DNA of 64,000 nt from Catellatospora sp. IY07-71 (GTDB lineage Bacteria > Actinomycetota > Actinomycetes > Mycobacteriales > Micromonosporaceae): contig NZ_AP023360.1 of NCBI RefSeq assembly GCF_018326265.1, forward strand, positions 1,479,501 through 1,543,500. The letters run 5' to 3'. A program made the translations under genes and the position numbers. The notes under the pieces were generated by a model. It saw only the letters and a list, made by a program, of their open reading frames with translations. It made no database searches and had not been told where the DNA came from. Positions 34,445 to 41,555 of the stretch are shown here, piece by piece. Numbering within the stretch: the first letter of the stretch is position 1; each line of letters opens with the position of its first letter.

Positions 34445-34545
34445 GTCGCATCCTGACACGCGTAGCGGGTCCATTGGCAACCGCCACGCGCTTCAGTGAG
34501 AGTTCTTACCTCACCCGGCACCGCGCCCGCACGAGGCCGCGCAGG

Positions 34546-35925
34546 TCAGGCCTCGGAACGCAGCTCGATCAGGGTGATGTCCGGCGGCGCCCCGACCCGC
34601 ACCGGCGGGCCCCAGAAGCCGGCCCCGTTGGTGACGTACACCTGCGTGCCGTCCACCTCGCCGAGCCCGGAGATCACCGGCTGCTGCAGCCCGGCGAGCA
34701 GGTTGAACGGCACCATCTGCCCGCCGTGCGTGTGTCCCGACAGTTGCAGGTCGACGCCGTGCTTCGCCGCCTCGAACGCCTGGATCGGCTGGTGCGCGAG
34801 CAGCACCACGGGCTTGGCCGGGTCGCGGCCGTCCAGCGCCTTGCCGAAGTCCGGCCCGCCCTCGCCCAGGTCACCGCCGCTGAGGTCGTTGACGCCGGCC
34901 AGGGTCAGGCCGCGGATCTCCAGCCGCTCGTTCTGCAGCGGCCGCATGCCGAGCCGGTCCACCTCGACCAGCCACTCCTCGGCACCGGAGAAGTACTCGT
35001 GGTTGCCGGTGACGAAGTAGGCCCCGTCGCGGGAGCTCAGCTCACGCAGCGGCGCCGCCTCGTCGGCCAGCTCGGCGACGCTGCCGTCGACCAGGTCGCC
35101 GACCACCGCGATGAGGTCGGCGTTCATGCCGTTGATCGAGCGCACGATGCGGCGGCTGTGCTCGACGCCGGTCAGCGGGCCCAGATGGATGTCGCTGACC
35201 AGGGCGATCTTGTAGCCGTCCAGGCTGCGTGGCAGCTTCGCGAGCGGGATCTGCACCCGCTTGAGCACCGGGTCGCCGAGCGCGGTCTTGACGCCGTAGC
35301 CGGTGATGCCGGTGGCGGTCAGCCCGGCGAAGATCGCCGCACTCCGCGCGAGCAGCAGCCGCCGCGAGGGGTCCACCGGCCCGGTGCCCTGCCTCGGTGC
35401 GCCGGTGCTTGATCCGCCGACCGGCCCGGCGTCGGGGCCGTCCGAGGCCCCGTCATCGCTCGTAGGCCCGGCGGGTTCGGTGCTCCCGGCCGCCGGTTGC
35501 GCGGCCGCTCCGGGCAGGCCCGGCTCGGCCAGCGCGGTGCGCACGGCCCCGACCGGGGCAGGCGCGGGCTCAGAGGTGGCCAGGCCCGCCTCGTCGACCG
35601 CCACCCGCGCCGGGCGGCGGGCCCAGGTGCGGTTGGCGATCAGCCGGGGGATCTCCAGCACCAGCAGGATGACCAGCAGGTAGAACAGCACGGCCAGCCA
35701 CATGTAGCCGACCAGGGGGATGATCCAGGAGGCCTTCGCGCCGATCACCCGGGGCACGATGAACGCCGCCAGCAGCGCCACCGCCAGCGCGATGATCGCG
35801 GCCGTGCCGATCCGGCGCCCGCGCCGCGTGGTGGTGGTGTCCTTGACCAGCCGCTTCCACAGGTACCAGTGGATCGGGCCGACCACGACCAGCACCATGC
35901 TGAGGAACAGCACTGCTTGCAGCAC
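34546..35925 (-). CDS. Membrane-anchored calcineurin-like metallophosphoesterase
   Basis: A 459-residue protein with four N-terminal membrane helices (the first three before residue 100), a Pro/Ala/Gly-rich linker of about 90 residues, another hydrophobic segment (LLLARSAAIFAGLTATGITG, a twin-Arg-like environment), and a metallophosphoesterase domain. Metal ligands are seen in VSDIHLG, VVGDLVDG, VTGNHEYF, LLAHQP and LSGHTHGG. The family includes YkuE-like enzymes acting on lipids or nucleotides at the envelope; the substrate is unknown. The GTG at 35925 has AAAGGA upstream; a GTG at 35940 overlapping the moaD stop is also possible. Follows moaA-moaD on the same strand. Confidence 0.88.
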   Translation of the reverse strand: MLQAVLFLSMVLVVVGPIHWYLWKRLVKDTTTTRRGRRIGTAAIIALAVALLAAFIVPRVIGAKASWIIPLVGYMWLAVLFYLLVILLVLEIPRLIANRTWARRPARVAVDEAGLATSEPAPAPVGAVRTALAEPGLPGAAAQPAAGSTEPAGPTSDDGASDGPDAGPVGGSSTGAPRQGTGPVDPSRRLLLARSAAIFAGLTATGITGYGVKTALGDPVLKRVQIPLAKLPRSLDGYKIALVSDIHLGPLTGVEHSRRIVRSINGMNADLIAVVGDLVDGSVAELADEAAPLRELSSRDGAYFVTGNHEYFSGAEEWLVEVDRLGMRPLQNERLEIRGLTLAGVNDLSGGDLGEGGPDFGKALDGRDPAKPVVLLAHQPIQAFEAAKHGVDLQLSGHTHGGQMVPFNLLAGLQQPVISGLGEVDGTQVYVTNGAGFWGPPVRVGAPPDITLIELRSEA

Positions 35926-35936
35926 GGGGTGTCCTT

Positions 35937-36185
35937 TCACCCGCCGGCGAAGGGCGGAAGCACGTCCACGGTCGCGCCGGACGGAATGGGCGCGCGGCGG
36001 TCGTGCCAGGCTAGCCCGTCAACCAGAAAGCTGGCTGAAAGGAGCACCCGCCCCAGCCGGTCCCCGTGCGCCGTGCTCAGCTCCTTGACCAACTGAGTGA
36101 GGTCGAGCCCCGCGGGCAGCCGCTCCTCGCCGACCCCGGCGGCGGCGCGCGCGCCCGCGTAGTAGCGGATCGTGATCACGTTCAT
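35937..36185 (-). CDS. moaD: Molybdopterin synthase sulfur carrier MoaD
   Basis: An 82-residue ubiquitin-like protein that carries sulfur as a C-terminal thiocarboxylate for MoaE. It starts MNVITIRYYAGARAAAGVGE and ends VLPPFAGG, the di-glycine tail that is adenylated and thiolated. The ATG overlaps the moaA stop (ATGA). MoaE is encoded at 18.1 kb, so the two synthase subunits come from separate operons. ThiS is the main alternative, but moaA next to it decides. Confidence 0.93.
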   Translation of the reverse strand: MNVITIRYYAGARAAAGVGEERLPAGLDLTQLVKELSTAHGDRLGRVLLSASFLVDGLAWHDRRAPIPSGATVDVLPPFAGG

Positions 36186-37186
36186 CCCCCGATGGCGGAC
36201 ATGGGCCGGGTGGGCTGCAGGAAGCGCGGGTTGTCGATGCCGTGGCCGGGCATCTTGCCCCACATCGCCTCGCGCCAGCGCTGCGCGATCTCCTCGTCGC
36301 CGGCACCGCCGCGCAGCAGCCCGCGCAGGTCGGTCTCGCCCCGGGCGAACAGGCAGTTGCGCACCTGGCCGTCGGCGGTCAGCCGGGTCCGGTCGCAGTC
36401 GCCGCAGAACGGCCGGGTGACCGACGCGATCACGCCGACCTTCGCCGGACCGCCGTCGACCAGCCACGTCTCGGCTGGTGCGCCGCCCCGCTCGGCGGGG
36501 TCGGGGGTGAGGTCGAATTCGGTGGTCAGCGAGGCCAGGATCTCGTCCGCGGTGACCATGCGGTCACGGCTCCACCCGTGCTGGGCGTCGAGCGGCATCT
36601 GCTCGATGAAACGCAGCTCGTACCCGTGCTTGAGGGCGAAGCGCAGCAGCGCGGGGGCCTCGTCGTCGTTCACGTCGCGCAGCAGCACCGCGTTGAGCTT
36701 CACCGGGGTCAGCCCGGCCGCGGCCGCGCCGGACAGCCCGTCGATCACGTCCTGGAAGCGGCGGCGCAGCGCGATCGCGGCGAAGCGCTCCGGGTCGATG
36801 GTGTCCAGCGAGACGTTGACCCGGTCCAGCCCGGCGTCGCGCAGCGGCACGGCGAGGCGGGCCAGCCCGATGCCGTTGGTGGTGATCGAGAGCCGGGGCC
36901 GGGGCGACAGCGCCGCCGAGCCGGCCACGATGTCCACGATGCCGGGGCGCAGCAGCGGCTCGCCGCCGGTGAAGCGCACCTCCTCGACCCCGAGCCGGGT
37001 CACCGCGATGGTGATCAGCCGGAGCACCTCGCCGTCGGTGAGGATCTCGGCCTTGGGCAGCCAGGGCAGGCCTTCGGGGGGCATACAGTACGAACAGCGC
37101 AGGTTGCACCGATCCGTCAGCGAGACCCGCAGATCGACGGCGCGACGGCCGTAGCGGTCGATCAGTCCAGGGTGCGCGGAGGTCAC
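36182..37186 (-). CDS. moaA: GTP 3',8-cyclase MoaA
   Basis: A 334-residue radical-SAM enzyme that starts molybdenum-cofactor synthesis from GTP. The SAM cluster is CNLRCSYC (Cys27, 31, 34), and the second cluster is in the C-terminal CGDCDRTR plus the Cys of VRNCLF. FTGGEPLLRPG and the terminal Gly-Gly, needed for activity, are present. The GTG is six bases from the -10-like TAGGTT and has no Shine-Dalgarno sequence, so it is probably leaderless. First gene of moaA-moaD-phosphoesterase. Confidence 0.97.
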   Translation of the reverse strand: MTSAHPGLIDRYGRRAVDLRVSLTDRCNLRCSYCMPPEGLPWLPKAEILTDGEVLRLITIAVTRLGVEEVRFTGGEPLLRPGIVDIVAGSAALSPRPRLSITTNGIGLARLAVPLRDAGLDRVNVSLDTIDPERFAAIALRRRFQDVIDGLSGAAAAGLTPVKLNAVLLRDVNDDEAPALLRFALKHGYELRFIEQMPLDAQHGWSRDRMVTADEILASLTTEFDLTPDPAERGGAPAETWLVDGGPAKVGVIASVTRPFCGDCDRTRLTADGQVRNCLFARGETDLRGLLRGGAGDEEIAQRWREAMWGKMPGHGIDNPRFLQPTRPMSAIGG

Positions 37187-37192
37187 CTGACG

Positions 37193-37198
37193 AACCTA
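37193..37198 (-). promoter_or_regulatory. -10 box of a leaderless promoter (moaA)
   Basis: Read on the minus strand, TAGGTT ends six bases before the moaA GTG. This is the same arrangement as at moaC-mogA (TAGGCT at 15703), so two separate cofactor operons seem to use leaderless starts. Confidence 0.55.
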
Positions 37199-37275
37199 CC
37201 GCGCCGTCAAGGGCATGCGCGCTCCCTGGTCACCTGGCAGGATCCCGGCCGTGTTGCCGACCCTCCTGCGGCTCG

Positions 37276-37335
37276 GCAGTTTCGGGGAAACTGCACCCAC
37301 CGGGCCTCCGGAAGCCGCACTTTCCCTGAAACTGC
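37276..37335. terminator. Palindromic repeat/terminator after the fructosamine kinase-like gene
   Basis: GCAGTTTCGGGGAAACTGC at 37276-37294 is the inverted copy, with two mismatches, of 37317-37335. Each arm is itself nearly palindromic. It lies 34 bases past the stop of the gene ending at 37369 and shares GGGAAACTGC with the hairpin at 18508. Confidence 0.65.
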
Positions 37336-37368
37336 GGCCCGCACGGGCATCGGGACGGGGTGGGCGGG

Positions 37369-38271
37369 TCAGGCGGTGAGGGGGAGGCAGGCGCTGGTGG
37401 TGTCGCGGACGCCGGGGGCGAAGGCGGCGCCGAACAGGGCCGTGTGCAGCAGGTACATGGAGAGCTGGTGCAGCGGGACGCGGTTGTGCCAGCCGTCGGC
37501 GGGCGGCCACGCCTCGGCGTAAGCCGACAGGATCCGCTCCAGGTGCGGCGCCCCGCCCCACAGGCGCAGGTACGCCAGGTCGGTCTCGCGGTGGCCGCCG
37601 TGCGCGGCCGGGTCAACCAGCCAGCAGCGCCCATCGGCACCCCACAGCAGGTTGCCGGTCCACAGGTCGCCGTGGATGCGCGCGGGCCCCTCGTCGCCGC
37701 CCACCCGGTCCAGGCCCGCGATGACCCGCTCGACGCGAGCGACGTCGTCCCGCTCCAGCGCGCCCCGGTCCATGGAGAGCCGCAGGTACGCGGTCAGCCG
37801 CCGCTCGGCGTACCACTCGTGCCACGGCCCCGGACCGGGCGTGTTGTCCATCTGCGCGGAGCCGTGGAACCCGGCCCAGTCCGCCCCGAACGCGGGCGCC
37901 CCGGCCCGGTGCAGGCCGGCGAGGGCGCGGCCGAACTCCTCGGCGGCCCGGGCCGACGGCTGTCCGTGCTCGATCCAGGCCATGCCGAGCAGGTCCGGCG
38001 TGTCGACCAGCACCTCGGGCACGGCGACGGTGCCGGTCTCGGCGAGCCAGCGCAGCCCGTGCGCCTCGGCGGCGAAGAACCCGTCAGGGGCCCGCCCACC
38101 GGTCTCGGGCCACGACTTCGTGAAGATCGACTCGCCGTCGTCGAAGGTCAGCCGGCTGGTGTGGCAGATCGACCCGCCGTCGACCGGCGTCTCCCGGATG
38201 CGCTGGTGGTGCAGGAACGTCGGCAGCAGGTGCGGGTGCGCACGCAGGTAGGCCAGATCCACGGCTCCCAT
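37369..38271 (-). CDS. Fructosamine kinase family protein
   Basis: A 300-residue protein of the fructosamine/ketosamine-3-kinase family, a protein-kinase-like fold that phosphorylates sugar adducts on amines and so initiates deglycation. The early GGSICHTSRL, the Lys of FTKSWPE, the catalytic loop RIHGDLWTGNLLWG and the metal loop VDPAAHGGHRETDLA are present. The ATG at 38271 or a GTG three codons later may be used. Downstream of the DUF4192 gene on the same strand, separated by a hairpin, so probably transcribed separately. Confidence 0.88.
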   Translation of the reverse strand: MGAVDLAYLRAHPHLLPTFLHHQRIRETPVDGGSICHTSRLTFDDGESIFTKSWPETGGRAPDGFFAAEAHGLRWLAETGTVAVPEVLVDTPDLLGMAWIEHGQPSARAAEEFGRALAGLHRAGAPAFGADWAGFHGSAQMDNTPGPGPWHEWYAERRLTAYLRLSMDRGALERDDVARVERVIAGLDRVGGDEGPARIHGDLWTGNLLWGADGRCWLVDPAAHGGHRETDLAYLRLWGGAPHLERILSAYAEAWPPADGWHNRVPLHQLSMYLLHTALFGAAFAPGVRDTTSACLPLTA

Positions 38272-38299
38272 TCTGAGCCGCGCGGGCCGCAGAGGTTAA

Positions 38300-38343
38300 G
38301 AAGGGCACCTTCTACTACGAAAAACGATAAGAAGGTGCCCTTC
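38300..38343 (-). terminator. Hairpin after the DUF4192 gene
   Basis: GAAGGGCACCTTCT at 38300-38313 pairs perfectly with 38330-38343 around a 16-base AT-rich loop (contains GAAAAACGA). Each arm is also self-complementary (AAGG-GCA-CCTT). It begins four bases past the DUF4192 stop. Its form suggests a dispersed repeat used as a terminator. Confidence 0.8.
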
Positions 38344-38346
38344 CTT

Positions 38347-39315
38347 TCAGGGCCAGGGGTGGATGGAGTGGGGTGGGACGGCGCGGTCCAGGGCGTCGGT
38401 GAGCAGGTGGGCCAGGGAGTATGCCGGGTCGGCGTGCAGGGCGCGGTCGAGGGCGGCGCGGGCGAGCACGCCGTTGCCGGCACGCCAGGCGGACCAGGCC
38501 AGCAGGCTGGCAGGCGGGGCGGCGAGGGCCGGCTCGGCGCGGCGGGTGAGGTCCAGCCACAGGTCGTGCTGCCAGCCGGCGGCGTCGGTGCGCTGCCAGG
38601 CGTGGTCACGGCAGCGCAGGTCGTGCAGCAGCACGGTGAGCCAGGCGGCGGCGTCGTCGTCCAGGCGGCCGCCGGTCTCGGCCAGGTCCAGCGCCGTCTC
38701 GACGGCGGCCTCCCCGGCGGTGACCAGGGCCGCGTCGCCGCCGTCGGCGAGCAGGGCGGCCAGGCGCTGCTCGGCGCGGTCGACGGCCTGGGTCATGGCG
38801 GCCGCGGCGAGGCCGCCGACCGGCTCCACCTGGCGCTCGACGGCGTCCCGGTCCGGCAGGGCGACCAGGCCCTCGTACGTGGCCATCGCCGCCGCGGCGG
38901 TGGCGCTCGGGTCGAACCGGGCGCCCTCCGGCGGGGTGCACCGGTCGCACTGCAGGCAGTGGTAACGGTCGCCGTCCTGCAGCAGCACCTCGCGGACGTG
39001 GTAGCCCCGCGCGTCGAGCGCGTCGGCGGCGTGCCTGGTCGCGGCGCCCGCCCCGGGGTCGGGCCCGTAGCCGAGGAGCACGACCGAGCCGACCGCGTCC
39101 GGGCCCCGGCCCGCCGCGCGCAGCACCTGCGCGAAGCGGCGTACCGTCTCGGTGCGGGGCCCGGCGACGTCGGCGCGGGCCGCGACGACGATGCGGTCGC
39201 CGCGCAGTCCCATCACGACGATGCTGTCGGCTGGATGGAAACCGAGCAGGTAGGGCGCGTATCCGAGCAGGTCGGCCCGCTCGGTGAGGCTGTAGGCGGG
39301 GGTGTCCGTGGTCAT
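38347..39315 (-). CDS. DUF4192 domain protein
   Basis: A 322-residue cytosolic protein of the actinobacterial DUF4192 group. The start SLTERADLLGYAPYLLGFHPADSIV is diagnostic. A small cysteine cluster (HCLQCDRCTPPEG) lies near the middle and may bind a metal. The C-terminal half is helical and repeat-like (ALLAWSAWRAGNGVLA and so on). Function unknown. Divergent from mobA with about 95 bases between starts. Confidence 0.88.
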   Translation of the reverse strand: MTTDTPAYSLTERADLLGYAPYLLGFHPADSIVVMGLRGDRIVVAARADVAGPRTETVRRFAQVLRAAGRGPDAVGSVVLLGYGPDPGAGAATRHAADALDARGYHVREVLLQDGDRYHCLQCDRCTPPEGARFDPSATAAAAMATYEGLVALPDRDAVERQVEPVGGLAAAAMTQAVDRAEQRLAALLADGGDAALVTAGEAAVETALDLAETGGRLDDDAAAWLTVLLHDLRCRDHAWQRTDAAGWQHDLWLDLTRRAEPALAAPPASLLAWSAWRAGNGVLARAALDRALHADPAYSLAHLLTDALDRAVPPHSIHPWP

Positions 39316-39410
39316 GCGGGCAGCCTCGCCGCCGCGGCCGCCCGAGAACAGCGATGATCGTTTACCTGTGGACGACACGCCGGTCCGTCCACAGGGTCGG
39401 GGGAGGTGCG

Positions 39411-40043
39411 ATGAGCGCGTACGCCGCGCTGGTGCTGGCCGGAGGCGCGGGCCGCCGGATGGGCGATCCCGCCAAACCGCTGCTGCCCGTGGGCGGGGTG
39501 CCGATGCTGCGGCGCGTGCTCGCCGCAGTCGCCGCCGCCCGTCCGCTGATCGTGGTGGGCCCGCCGGAACTGGCCTCCGAGCTGCCCGTACACGCGGTGC
39601 TGACGCGCGAGGAGCCGCCGGGCGGCGGCCCGGTCGCCGCCCTCGCCGCAGGCGTCGCACACCTGCCCGCACAGGGTTTGGTCCTGGTCACCGCAGCGGA
39701 CCTGCCCTTCCTCACCGCGTCCGCGATCGACGCCCTCGCCGCCCGCCTCACCTCGCCCGGCGTGGCGCTGTTCGTCGACCGTGAGGGGAGGCGCCAGCAC
39801 CTGTGTGCGCTGTGGCGCGTCAGCGCGCTGCGGGCCGCGCTGCCGGCCGACCCGCGCGGGGCGTCGATGCGGAGGCTGCTGGACGGCGTGGAAGTGGCGC
39901 AGGTCGCCTGGGCCGGGGACGGCCCGCCGCCGTGGTACGACTGCGACACCCCGGACGAGCTGGCGCGGGCCGAACGCGCCGGGCGCGAGTATCGAAGCGT
40001 CGCCGGTCGCGGCGACGACGAGGACGAGGAGGCACGGCCGTGA
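39411..40043 (+). CDS. mobA: Molybdenum cofactor guanylyltransferase-like MobA
   Basis: A 210-residue nucleotidyltransferase. The start ALVLAGGAGRRMGDPAKPLLPVGG is the MobA/NTP-transferase signature; later come GGGPVAALAAG and VTAADLPFLT with the metal-binding Asp. It links GMP to the cofactor for DMSO-reductase-type enzymes. The ATG follows GGGGGAGG. It overlaps the DUF6457 gene, a combination found fused in other actinobacteria. Together with the loci at 15.7 and 36 kb it completes most of the pathway. Confidence 0.88.
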   Translation: MSAYAALVLAGGAGRRMGDPAKPLLPVGGVPMLRRVLAAVAAARPLIVVGPPELASELPVHAVLTREEPPGGGPVAALAAGVAHLPAQGLVLVTAADLPFLTASAIDALAARLTSPGVALFVDREGRRQHLCALWRVSALRAALPADPRGASMRRLLDGVEVAQVAWAGDGPPPWYDCDTPDELARAERAGREYRSVAGRGDDEDEEARP

Positions 40044-40285
40044 GCGTCGACCTGCATGACTTCACCGAGGCGGCATGCGCGGAGCTGGGAGTGCCCCGCG
40101 CCGACGTGGACGTCACGCTGATCCTGGACCTGGCCCGTGACGTCGCGCACAACACCGTACGGCCGGGCGCCCCGGTCGGGGCGTTCCTGCTCGGCCTGGC
40201 GGTCGGCCGGGGTGGTGACCCGGCCGAGCTGGCCGCCCGACTGAGCGCGCTCGCGCAGCGTATGGGCACCGCCGAACCGTCCTGA
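40040..40285 (+). CDS. DUF6457 small protein paired with MobA
   Basis: An 81-residue acidic, helical protein with DVTLILDLARDVAHNTVRPG and GAFLLGLAVGRGG, typical of the DUF6457 group found next to or fused to MobA and formate-dehydrogenase-associated proteins. The GTG overlaps the mobA stop (GTGA). Presumed accessory factor in cofactor guanylylation; no catalytic residues seen. Confidence 0.8.
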   Translation: MSVDLHDFTEAACAELGVPRADVDVTLILDLARDVAHNTVRPGAPVGAFLLGLAVGRGGDPAELAARLSALAQRMGTAEPS

Positions 40286-40449
40286 CCGGTCGCCCGCCAT
40301 CGACGCTGATCGGCGCGTAACCGGCTTCTCGCGTCAAAAGGCCGACTACGCGAACAGTATTCCGGTCGGTAATGTCTCGGTGACGGAGGAACGTGGTTTG
40401 TCCACAGGCATCCCGGGGGATGAGCCAGGTTCGACGAGGAGGCGTGCCG

Positions 40450-41481
40450 ATGTCGGAACTGTCGAACCCGGGCCTGGCGGAAGCCGGGCTGCTGGACGAG
40501 CCCACCACCGCGGACCTGCATGCGAAGGTCGCCGAGGCGTGGCGTGACTTCGCGCGGGCGCTGGCCGGGGTGCTGCCCGCGCTGCCCGTCGGCGCCGAGC
40601 TGGAGCTGGCGCTCGACCCGACCGCCTCCGGCACCGGCTCGGCGGTGTACGGGGTGAGCGTGGAGCACCTCGCCGACGGCACCCTGCAGGCGCGCGCGGT
40701 CAGCAACGCGAATCTGCCCGAGGGCTTCCGGCTGGAGCGGCCCGCGATCGCCGCGATGGTCGCGCTGGGCTGGTCGCCGCCCGGCGTGGTGGCCGGCTCG
40801 CGGGAGAACTTCGGCATGACCGGCGCGCCGGACGCGCTGGCCGGGATCATCACCCGCACGCTGCGCGACGTGTACGGCGCGCCGCACCCGGCGTTCCTCG
40901 TCTACGAGGCGCACGACCAGGAGGAGGAGCCGGTCGCCGTCGAGCCGCTGGCCACCGCCCGGCACGAGTCCATGGTGGACGCGTTCCTGCCGTCCATCGA
41001 CTCCCTGGACGCCAGCGGGCTGGACCTGGCCGACCGGGTGCGCATCGTGGTGTCCGCGATGCTGAAGACCGACCCGGACGCGCTGCAGGTGGACGGCGAC
41101 GGCGACATCGGCATCCGGGCCGGGTCGGCGATGGTGTTCGTCCGGGTGCGCGACGAGCCGCCGCTGATCGACGTGTTCTCGCCGGTGCTGACCGACATCG
41201 AGCCGGGCGAGAAGCTGTTCGTGAAGCTGTCCGAGCTGACCAACCGGATGCCGATCGGCCGGCTCTACTGCACCTCGGGCACCGTGTGGGCCTCGATCCC
41301 GGTGTTCGGCCGCGACTTCCAGGCCAGCCACCTGGCGCTGGCGATCCAGGTGATGACCGGCCTGGCCGACGAGCTGGACGACCGGCTGCACGGCGAGTTC
41401 GGCGGCAAGCGCTTCTTCGGCGAGGGCGACAAGCCCGCGATCACCCCGCCGTCCGAGACCCGCATCGGCCAGTACCTCTGA
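40450..41481 (+). CDS. YbjN/type III chaperone-like protein ending in the proteasome motif GQYL
   Basis: A 343-residue protein with two alpha/beta parts of the YbjN/CesT chaperone-like fold, the second clearest around IDVFSPVLTDIEPGEKLF and LYCTSGTVWASIPVFG. The first 40 residues are helical. The last ten residues, PSETRIGQYL, end in GQYL, the C-terminal motif with which actinobacterial proteasome activators such as Bpa/PafE and Mpa dock onto the 20S core. Bpa itself is encoded 4 kb downstream and ends TGQYL. The ATG follows GAGGAGG. It may be a second adaptor or activator that feeds proteins to the proteasome; this role is inferred from the tail only. Confidence 0.72.
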   Translation: MSELSNPGLAEAGLLDEPTTADLHAKVAEAWRDFARALAGVLPALPVGAELELALDPTASGTGSAVYGVSVEHLADGTLQARAVSNANLPEGFRLERPAIAAMVALGWSPPGVVAGSRENFGMTGAPDALAGIITRTLRDVYGAPHPAFLVYEAHDQEEEPVAVEPLATARHESMVDAFLPSIDSLDASGLDLADRVRIVVSAMLKTDPDALQVDGDGDIGIRAGSAMVFVRVRDEPPLIDVFSPVLTDIEPGEKLFVKLSELTNRMPIGRLYCTSGTVWASIPVFGRDFQASHLALAIQVMTGLADELDDRLHGEFGGKRFFGEGDKPAITPPSETRIGQYL

Positions 41482-41495
41482 CCTCTGCCTTGTTG

Positions 41496-41547
41496 TGAAC
41501 GAAGCTCTCGCCGCGTTGTCCCAACAGCGTGGCGGGAGCTTCGTTCA
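41496..41547. terminator. Bidirectional hairpin after the YbjN-like gene
   Basis: TGAACGAAGCTC at 41496-41507 pairs with the sequence ending at 41547, and the stem continues inwards with a few mismatches to TTG/CAA. It lies between convergent genes (stops at 41481 and 41556). Its arms share CGAAGCTC with the hairpin at 30620-30665. Confidence 0.8.
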
Positions 41548-41555
41548 TGGGTTGA

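Noticed and set aside
31421-34456. Very long plus-strand frame of about 1000 codons opposite the EndoQ-UvrD gene
   Set aside because: It is the antisense shadow of a GC-rich gene, with His/Arg/Gln/Gly-rich composition and no domain; the minus strand carries all helicase and PHP motifs.
40391-40410. A further DnaA box (TTGTCCACA at 40398-40406) as a second cluster
   Set aside because: It stands alone; one match of nine bases is expected occasionally by chance.
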